A stretch of DNA of 9,780 nt from Erysipelotrichaceae bacterium. GTDB lineage: Bacteria > Bacillota_I > Bacilli_A > Erysipelotrichales > Erysipelotrichaceae. Shown here piece by piece: positions 4,839-9,780 of this stretch. The notes beneath the pieces are model-generated. The model saw nothing but the letters and a program-made list of their open reading frames with translations. It made no database searches and was not told where the DNA came from. The translations under genes were made by a program, and so were the position numbers. The stretch lies in contig JAHHRC010000050.1 in NCBI GenBank assembly GCA_020026035.1, forward strand, positions 1 through 9,780, written 5' to 3'. Numbering within the stretch: the first letter of the stretch is position 1; each line of letters begins with the position of its first letter.

Positions 4839-5177
4839 CTATTTCTCCTCTACAAGGATAATCACATTATTTGGAAGACACGTAATAGGTACCATATCCT
4901 CAACCGATACCCAGCCCATCTTACTACAAATATGATTTGGACACTGTTCATGAATCACATGCCATTTGCCGTTGCGTACTTCGACTTCTAACGTTCCATA
5001 ATCTCCTTGTACAACATAATTTCCATCTACTTGTGGATCAAAGGTTTGCACCACTTCATCGCCGTGTAAAATCGAAACCACAACAGAACTCTTCGAAGAA
5101 TTCGAAAACAATAACACCCCAAGCAAAGACACCACAACAAGCCCAACAAGAATCCAAATCTCTTTCTTCTTTAACAT
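4839..5177 (-). CDS. Membrane-anchored NusG-domain-II protein (EetA-like)
   Basis: 112 residues. An N-terminal KKK is followed by one hydrophobic helix (IWILVGLVVVSLLGVLLF, 7-24), then a short extracellular beta domain of the NusG_II (DUF1312) type. The domain carries the family pattern CPNHICSKMGW at 79-89 and ITCLPNNVIILV at 98-109, with Cys79, Cys84 and Cys100. The paired and third cysteines suggest a disulfide, metal or redox role outside the membrane. It is not the transcription factor NusG, because the NGN domain is absent. The ATG overlaps the aroQ stop by one base (TAATG), with an AAGGGA ribosome binding site inside aroQ. Its partner gene follows after one base. The biochemical function is not established as far as I know. 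An EetA-like role in electron transfer is inferred from the pairing. Confidence 0.8.
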   Translation of the reverse strand: MLKKKEIWILVGLVVVSLLGVLLFSNSSKSSVVVSILHGDEVVQTFDPQVDGNYVVQGDYGTLEVEVRNGKWHVIHEQCPNHICSKMGWVSVEDMVPITCLPNNVIILVEEK

Positions 5178-5635
5178 TAAGAAATCCCTTTCTCTTCGGC
5201 CGTCTTCACCAAGTATTCAATCGCCTCTAAATACCCTTGCACACCATGTCCAACAATCGACTTTTCACAAACCTCTGACACATACGACACCTTCCGAAAC
5301 TCTTCCCGATTGTAAATATCACTAATATGCACCTCAACAACCGGCATTGGATGAATCGCTTCAATCGCATCACGCAAGGCAATACTTGTATGCGTATATG
5401 CCCCAGGATTAAACACAACTCCTGTATACGACGTAAAATACGCATCCTGAATATGATCAATCAACACCCCTTGATGATTCGATTGTTCACAGTCAACCTC
5501 AATCCCAAGCTCCTTTGCCTTATCATAAATCATTTCCGTAAGCTCTTCATACGTACACTCTCCATACACTTCCGTCTTACGAATTCCCAACATATTCAAA
5601 TTTGGCCCATTCAACACTAAAATTCTATGAAACAT
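5177..5635 (-). CDS. aroQ: 3-Dehydroquinate dehydratase, type II
   Basis: 152 residues from the chosen ATG, normal for the dodecameric type II enzyme. It catalyses the trans-dehydration of 3-dehydroquinate to 3-dehydroshikimate, step 3 of the shikimate pathway, in the cytoplasm. Counting from that ATG, the N-terminal RILVLNGPNLNMLGIRKTEVYG (4-25, read in two parts: core GPNLNMLG, then lid Arg19 and catalytic Tyr24) is typical. NPGAYTHTSIALRDA (76-90) holds the substrate-binding Asn, VEVHISD (100-106) the catalytic His, and REEFRKVS (110-117) the binding Arg. An in-frame ATG six codons further upstream is rejected: the ribosome binding site GGAGGT (complement of 5641-5646) would then lie inside the gene. 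The start overlaps the aroA end by 11 bases and the stop overlaps the next ATG by one base. Confidence 0.95.
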   Translation of the reverse strand: MFHRILVLNGPNLNMLGIRKTEVYGECTYEELTEMIYDKAKELGIEVDCEQSNHQGVLIDHIQDAYFTSYTGVVFNPGAYTHTSIALRDAIEAIHPMPVVEVHISDIYNREEFRKVSYVSEVCEKSIVGHGVQGYLEAIEYLVKTAEEKGIS

Positions 5636-6890
5636 ACACAACCTCCATTCCAATCTTTTCTAAATCCTCAAAAAACGTCGGATAGCTCTTCCTACAAGCT
5701 TCCCATCCAACAATCGTATTCGCCTTCTTACAACGACTCGAAAGAATCGCAAATGCCATTACAATCCGATGATCATTAAACCCATCCAATGTAACACCAC
5801 CTTCTAACACATTCTTTCCTTGAATAAACACCCGATCTTCTTCCACCAAAACAGTACATCCTAATTTCAAAAGACCCTCTTGCATCGCTTGAATCCGATC
5901 TGACTCTTTCACACGCAACCGACCCGTATGTTCAAACCAAACACCCTCTTCGATACACGCTGCTAAAGCAAACAAAATCGGTCCTAAATCAATACAATCC
6001 TGTAAATCAATCCGACAAGACTTTAACTTACCACCACATACATGCATACACGAATCTTCATAGACCTTACAACCCATCGCTTCTAATAAGCCAAAGATCA
6101 CAAAGTCCCCTTGTTTCGTCGAAGAGGTAATACCAACAAATTCACCACACACCTGATTCATCGCTGCATACACTGCAAAAAACGAAGCACTCGATACATC
6201 CTGCTCAATCTCAATCGTAAACGATTCCACATTCTTACTTCGAATCGCAATCACATTGTGATACATCGTTACATCAAAGCCAAACCGTCTCAACACATCT
6301 ACCGTCATACAAACATAATCATACGACGCAAACGTTCCAACCACTTCAATCAAACAATCCTCGTGACTACAAACACAACGATAAATCAAACCGGTAATAA
6401 ACTGCGAAGAAACCGACCCTTCTACTTCATAGAATCGCTTCTTCATCTTACCTTTCACAAATAATGACGCATCCTTCAACTCAAACCGCACACCACAGGC
6501 ATCAAACAATTCTTGATACACCCCTAATGGCCGTTTCAACAACACATCACTTCCAACAAACGTAACCCCTTCTTCCACAAACGTCGCCAAAGGAATTAAA
6601 AAACGCAAGGTAGACCCAGATTCTTTACAATCCAAAACAACTTCTCCACAATCCTTCAAGAAGCCACTTCCATCTACACTTACGTCCCTACCATGCACAT
6701 CAATCTTCGCACCAAGCTTCCTTAACGCTTCAAGTGTTGCAAGTGTATCCGCATTAAACGTACACCCCTTCAATACCGACACACCATCACACAAACAAGC
6801 TGTAATCAAAGCTCTATGCAAAAATGACTTTGAAGAGGGAACAGTAACTGAAAAATCCCGTACCTCTTTCTTACCAACAAGCACATTCAT
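5625..6890 (-). CDS. aroA: 3-Phosphoshikimate 1-carboxyvinyltransferase (EPSP synthase)
   Basis: 421 residues. It joins PEP to shikimate-3-phosphate to give EPSP, step 6 of the shikimate pathway and the target of glyphosate. Visible family residues are PSSKSFLHRAL (18-28, Lys21 and Arg26), ESGSTLRFL (90-98), SSQFITGL (161-168), DLGPILFALA (301-310, catalytic Asp301), RLRVKESDR (324-332) and NDHRIVMAFA (372-381). The PEP-site loop reads ESGSTLR where E. coli has NAGTAMR, a variant seen in some Firmicutes. The ATG at 6890 is preferred over a GTG two codons upstream: GGGAGA (complement of 6899-6904) stands 8 bases from the ATG but only 2 from the GTG, and the ATG forms an ATGA overlap with the DAHP synthase stop. 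The 3' end overlaps aroQ. Cysteine content is fairly high, which may reflect an anaerobe's cytoplasm. Confidence 0.96.
   Translation of the reverse strand: MNVLVGKKEVRDFSVTVPSSKSFLHRALITACLCDGVSVLKGCTFNADTLATLEALRKLGAKIDVHGRDVSVDGSGFLKDCGEVVLDCKESGSTLRFLIPLATFVEEGVTFVGSDVLLKRPLGVYQELFDACGVRFELKDASLFVKGKMKKRFYEVEGSVSSQFITGLIYRCVCSHEDCLIEVVGTFASYDYVCMTVDVLRRFGFDVTMYHNVIAIRSKNVESFTIEIEQDVSSASFFAVYAAMNQVCGEFVGITSSTKQGDFVIFGLLEAMGCKVYEDSCMHVCGGKLKSCRIDLQDCIDLGPILFALAACIEEGVWFEHTGRLRVKESDRIQAMQEGLLKLGCTVLVEEDRVFIQGKNVLEGGVTLDGFNDHRIVMAFAILSSRCKKANTIVGWEACRKSYPTFFEDLEKIGMEVVYVS
5641..5646 (-). promoter_or_regulatory. Ribosome binding site that decides the aroQ start
   Basis: GGAGGT on the minus strand lies 5 bases before the ATG at 5635 and within the 3' end of aroA. 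It fixes the start at MFHRILVLNGPN and argues for coupled translation. Confidence 0.75.
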
Positions 6891-7903
6891 CGACACTTTC
6901 TCCCAAGCACAACACTCAACGCCTCAAGCTCTTTTACAAGTGCTTCATAATGATTCACCGTCAAAGACTGCGCCCCATCACTCAATGCATTTTCTGGCTG
7001 TGTATGCACTTCCACCATCACACCATCTGCACCAGCTGCTACACCTGCTAACGCTAAGGCCTTTACATACTTCCAATTCCCAGCCGCATGACTAGGATCT
7101 ACAACAACAGGCAAATGCGTCTTTTCTTTCAACACCGCAATCGATGACACATCCAACGTATTCCGTGTCGACTTTTCAAATGTCCGAATCCCACGCTCAC
7201 AGAAAATCACATTCGGATTTCCCTCTTTCAAAATATATTCCGCAGCCAAAATCCACTCTTCCACCGTACTTGCCATACCACGCTTCAACAATACCGGCTT
7301 ATCAAGCTTTCCAACCGCCTTTAACAACTCATAATTCTGCATATTACGAGCCCCAATCTGAATGATATCCACATCCTTATAGGCCTCAATATGCGCAATA
7401 TTCGTTAACTCACAAATAACAGGCTTCTTCAGTTTCTTACCACATTCCACTAAGTACGAAACCCCTTCAAAGCCTAACCCTTGAAAGGCATACGGAGACG
7501 TTCTTGGCTTAAAAGCACCACCACGAATCACATCCACGCCAGCCTCTTTGACCGCCATTCCAATCGTTTCAATCGACTCTTTCGATTCCACCGCACAAGG
7601 TCCAGCAATCAAACACAACGGCTCTTTTCCACCAATCGAACAACCATTGACACGTACGATCGAATCTTCATTATGAAATTCACGCGAAGCCAAATGATAC
7701 GAAGAAGAATTTTCAAACACATCAATGACACCCTCGACCATCCGAATATCTGCACAACACATACCCGTATCGCCCTCTGTTAACAACAAGACATCATACT
7801 CAATGCCCTCTTGCATCAAAACCTCAAAACCCTTCTTATATAACGTATCCAATAGATTCTTCTTAATCGAATCCTGCATCTTCTTATCGATCGTAATAAT
7901 CAT
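6887..7903 (-). CDS. aroF: 3-Deoxy-7-phosphoheptulonate (DAHP) synthase, type I-beta, with N-terminal ferredoxin-like domain
   Basis: 338 residues. It condenses PEP and erythrose-4-phosphate to DAHP, the first and usually controlled step of aromatic synthesis. Residues 1-75 (MIITIDKKMQ to LASREFH) form the ferredoxin-like regulatory domain known from the Thermotoga enzyme, which senses tyrosine or phenylalanine. No chorismate mutase domain is fused, unlike the Bacillus version. The TIM-barrel signatures are GPCAVES (101-107, metal ligand Cys103), GGAFKPRTSP (128-137), IGARNMQN (183-190), LLKRGM (205-210), ERGIRT (236-241), DPSHAAG (269-275, His272) and SDGAQSL (308-314, metal ligand Asp309). 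The ATG at 7903 is chosen over an upstream GTG at 7912 because GAAAGGT (complement of 7911-7917) is the only ribosome binding site and suits the ATG. It starts 5 bases after aroE-aroK. Confidence 0.95.
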   Translation of the reverse strand: MIITIDKKMQDSIKKNLLDTLYKKGFEVLMQEGIEYDVLLLTEGDTGMCCADIRMVEGVIDVFENSSSYHLASREFHNEDSIVRVNGCSIGGKEPLCLIAGPCAVESKESIETIGMAVKEAGVDVIRGGAFKPRTSPYAFQGLGFEGVSYLVECGKKLKKPVICELTNIAHIEAYKDVDIIQIGARNMQNYELLKAVGKLDKPVLLKRGMASTVEEWILAAEYILKEGNPNVIFCERGIRTFEKSTRNTLDVSSIAVLKEKTHLPVVVDPSHAAGNWKYVKALALAGVAAGADGVMVEVHTQPENALSDGAQSLTVNHYEALVKELEALSVVLGRKCR

Positions 7904-7908
7904 AAAAC

Positions 7909-9117
7909 TCACCTTTCAAACAAAGCCACAACACGCCTTGCACATGCGTCTATAGTACCACAATCCCCAACAATGGCATCACTATACATCTCATACAAAC
8001 CGCGCCGTCTTTCATACATCGCTACTTGTTTTTCATATGTATCTGAAAGTGGACGATGACTTACATCCATATGCAAATCAAACCTATCCAAATACACCAA
8101 AAAACCATTCTTCATAAGGTATACCATGGAACAATAACGCTCCACAACACCTCCTCCACTTGCAATCACACAATCCGTAAGCATCGACACTTCTTCACAC
8201 ACCTTGCATTCCACACTACGAAACGCATCTTCCCCATGTGTCTTTATAAATTCTGCTAAATCGCCAATCTTGTCTTCAAGCAAACCATCCAAGTCAATAA
8301 ACCGTTTCCCTAACAACCTAGAAACCACCTTACCAACACTCGACTTCCCAGATCCTGGCATTCCAATTAAAACAAGATTCTTACAACTAGGCATATCCAC
8401 AAATTCAAACACACGACCCGTAAACAACAAATCCGCTTCATACGCTTGTCGTACTAACATCGAATAACCACCCGCATACTTTAATCCCATACAATGCGCT
8501 CTTATACATAAAGGACTTCGATAAGGGTTGGCAATTACATCCACAACACCAACAAGTTTCTTAAAACAAGAAAGATCTACAATCTCACGACCATCCTCTT
8601 TCATCCCAACCGGCGTTGTATTAATGATATAGGTAAACAGATTAGCTTTCTCATACAGCTCTCCATACGTCAAACAGCCATTCTTCTTATTTCGACTCAC
8701 AACGTATACCGAACAAGCAAATGATTCCAACGCATACCTTACCGCCTTAGAAGCTCCACCCGTTCCAAGAATCGCAACCGTTTGCCCATTTAAGTCCATA
8801 CCACTTGTGTCTAATAAATACAAAAACCCAAGATAGTCCGTGTTATACCCACAAAGCTTCCCATCACGATTCACAATCGTATTACAAGCTCCAATCTTAC
8901 AAACCGCATCATCCACTTCATCTAAGCATTCAAGCACCTTCTCTTTGTAAGGAATGGTAACATTCAACCCACAAAAATCACGCTTATCTAAAAACGCTTC
9001 AACCTCATCTTCACACAAATCAAACAATTCATACTCCATGTCTTGTACAAAATGTCGATGCAACGACGGTGAAACCGATTGACTTACAGGATGACCGATC
9101 AAGCCATACTTAGACAT
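7909..9117 (-). CDS. aroE/aroK: Bifunctional shikimate dehydrogenase - shikimate kinase
   Basis: 402 residues in one unbroken frame, carrying two enzymes. Residues 1 to about 243 are shikimate dehydrogenase (AroE, NADPH-dependent reduction of 3-dehydroshikimate): SVSPSLH (14-20), NVTIPYK with catalytic Lys58, YNTDYLG with catalytic Asp94, the nucleotide loop GTGGASKA (118-125), and the C-terminal GYSMLVRQA (217-225). Residues about 244-402 are shikimate kinase (AroK, ATP-dependent phosphorylation to shikimate-3-phosphate): Walker A GMPGSGKSS (252-260), FIDLD with Asp275/Asp277, FRSVE (Arg300, Glu303), SGGGVV (320-325), and lid Arg355 in HRPL. The linker is very short. All key residues are present, so both halves should be active, allowing shikimate to pass between sites. 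The ATG at 9117 has GAGGGG (complement of 9125-9130) 7 bases before it. Longer in-frame starts lie inside aroC and lack family sequence. The start overlaps the aroC end by 8 bases. Confidence 0.95.
   Translation of the reverse strand: MSKYGLIGHPVSQSVSPSLHRHFVQDMEYELFDLCEDEVEAFLDKRDFCGLNVTIPYKEKVLECLDEVDDAVCKIGACNTIVNRDGKLCGYNTDYLGFLYLLDTSGMDLNGQTVAILGTGGASKAVRYALESFACSVYVVSRNKKNGCLTYGELYEKANLFTYIINTTPVGMKEDGREIVDLSCFKKLVGVVDVIANPYRSPLCIRAHCMGLKYAGGYSMLVRQAYEADLLFTGRVFEFVDMPSCKNLVLIGMPGSGKSSVGKVVSRLLGKRFIDLDGLLEDKIGDLAEFIKTHGEDAFRSVECKVCEEVSMLTDCVIASGGGVVERYCSMVYLMKNGFLVYLDRFDLHMDVSHRPLSDTYEKQVAMYERRRGLYEMYSDAIVGDCGTIDACARRVVALFER
7911..7917 (-). promoter_or_regulatory. Ribosome binding site that decides the DAHP synthase start
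   Basis: GAAAGGT on the minus strand ends 7 bases before the ATG at 7903 and overlaps the last codons of aroE-aroK. A GTG that would start at 7912 sits inside this site and so has no room for its own. Confidence 0.65.
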
Positions 9118-9780
9118 GCCAATACCCCTCACCATACATACTCTGTAAAACATCACATAATACAAAACATGTCATACTCGTTTGAATCATAGCAAAGCGA
9201 CTTGCAATACATGGATCATGTCGTCCATTTACAGAGAAACGCACATTCTCTTTCTTAACAACATCGACACTTTCTTGCACAACACCAATCGAAGGTGTTG
9301 GCTTTACAATCGTCTTCATCACAATCGGCATTCCAGTACTAATTCCCCCAAGAATTCCCCCATTGTGATTCGTCTTTGTAACAACCTTACCATTCTCATA
9401 TACAAAGGCATCGTTTCCACTTGATCCATATTCATGCAAAAAACCAAAGCCCAAACCAAACTCAACACCTTTAATCGCTGGAATCGCAAACATCGCCTTC
9501 GCTAAATTTCCTTCCAACGTATCAAAAAATGGACTACCAACACCTACCGGCATTCCAACAACAACGGTTTCCATCTTCGCACCAATCGAATCCTTACGCT
9601 TCTTGACTTCCTCAATACAAGCAACCATCGCTTGTTTCACGTCTTGATCAAGTACTGCAAAACTATCTAACAAAGCTTTCTCATCTTCAATCTCACAAAC
9701 ATCCACACAACGATCTTTGTAGATCCCTAATTGTTCTACATGGGTCAACACATGAATTCCCTTACTTGCAAGCATACTTT
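9110..9780 (-). CDS. aroC: Chorismate synthase, C-terminal part (partial at right edge)
   Basis: About 223 codons are visible of a protein that is normally 350-390 residues. The frame stays open to the right edge, so the Met codon at 9775 is internal and the true start lies outside. The enzyme converts EPSP to chorismate, the last shared step, and needs reduced FMN. Counting from that Met, signatures are KGIHVLTHVEQLG (5-17), VVVGMPVGVGSP (71-82), LAKAMFAIPAIKGVEFGLGF (91-110), the FMN-site TNHNGGILGGISTGMPI (135-151) and GRHDPCI (184-190). These are the conserved blocks of the family's C-terminal half. It is the first gene of the visible operon, but upstream genes (perhaps aroB) may precede it. 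Its end overlaps the aroE-aroK start. Confidence 0.95.
   Translation of the reverse strand, partial: SMLASKGIHVLTHVEQLGIYKDRCVDVCEIEDEKALLDSFAVLDQDVKQAMVACIEEVKKRKDSIGAKMETVVVGMPVGVGSPFFDTLEGNLAKAMFAIPAIKGVEFGLGFGFLHEYGSSGNDAFVYENGKVVTKTNHNGGILGGISTGMPIVMKTIVKPTPSIGVVQESVDVVKKENVRFSVNGRHDPCIASRFAMIQTSMTCFVLCDVLQSMYGEGYWHV

Noticed and set aside
4839..5177. Calling this gene the transcription elongation factor NusG
   Set aside because: It lacks the NGN domain and KOW RNA polymerase-binding parts and has a membrane anchor; only the domain-II fold name is shared.
5636..5653. Upstream ATG adding MEWRLC to AroQ
   Set aside because: The best ribosome binding site GGAGGT lies inside this extension, and family homology begins at RILVLNGPN.
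9118..9165. Upstream start adding 16 residues to AroE-AroK
   Set aside because: The extension lies within the aroC coding end, has no family resemblance, and the GAGGGG site fits the ATG at 9117 instead.

Overview
The window looks like chromosomal DNA from a low-G+C Firmicute. A class such as Erysipelotrichia would fit (compact aro operon with an AroE-AroK fusion, a NusG-II/Gx membrane pair, AT-rich intergenic DNA), but I cannot prove the taxon by eye. The + strand is C-rich over G almost throughout, whichever strand carries the gene. This suggests that the minus strand is the leading strand here and that rarA is a lagging-strand gene.

Left region (1-2179): the N-terminus of a MarR-family regulator runs off the left edge on the minus strand, with a consensus promoter and a perfect palindromic operator. 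Next is a minus-strand gene for a Fic-domain protein with a C-terminal winged helix, followed by its own terminator. Between the fic start codon and a tRNA promoter lies about 0.7 kb of non-coding DNA filled by an ordered array of CCCTTAA/TTAAGGG half-sites. The half-sites are grouped in clusters whose internal spacing is almost invariant (20, 17, 19 bp), and the clusters themselves are spaced about 104 or 82-84 bp apart. One cluster overlaps the predicted fic promoter. I recognise no known element with this geometry, and it is the most interesting object in the window.

Middle region (2135-3860): a promoter drives tRNA-Glu(UUC) and tRNA-Trp(CCA), which end in an intrinsic terminator. Then rarA (AAA+ replication-associated ATPase) is read on the + strand and converges on mscL, with back-to-back terminators between them.

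Right region (3862-9780), all on the minus strand: aroC (partial at the right edge), a fused aroE-aroK, a type I-beta DAHP synthase with a ferredoxin-like regulatory domain, aroA, aroQ (type II dehydroquinase), a membrane-anchored NusG-domain-II protein, a Gx-family membrane protein, and mscL with its own probable promoter. The seven genes from aroC to the Gx gene overlap or nearly abut, so they are probably one translationally coupled operon. It supplies every step from erythrose-4-phosphate plus PEP to chorismate except dehydroquinate synthase (aroB), which may lie upstream outside the window. The NusG-II/Gx pair at its end has the same domain make-up as EetA/EetB of flavin-based extracellular electron transfer loci, which suggests, without proving it, a link from chorismate to quinone or redox metabolism.
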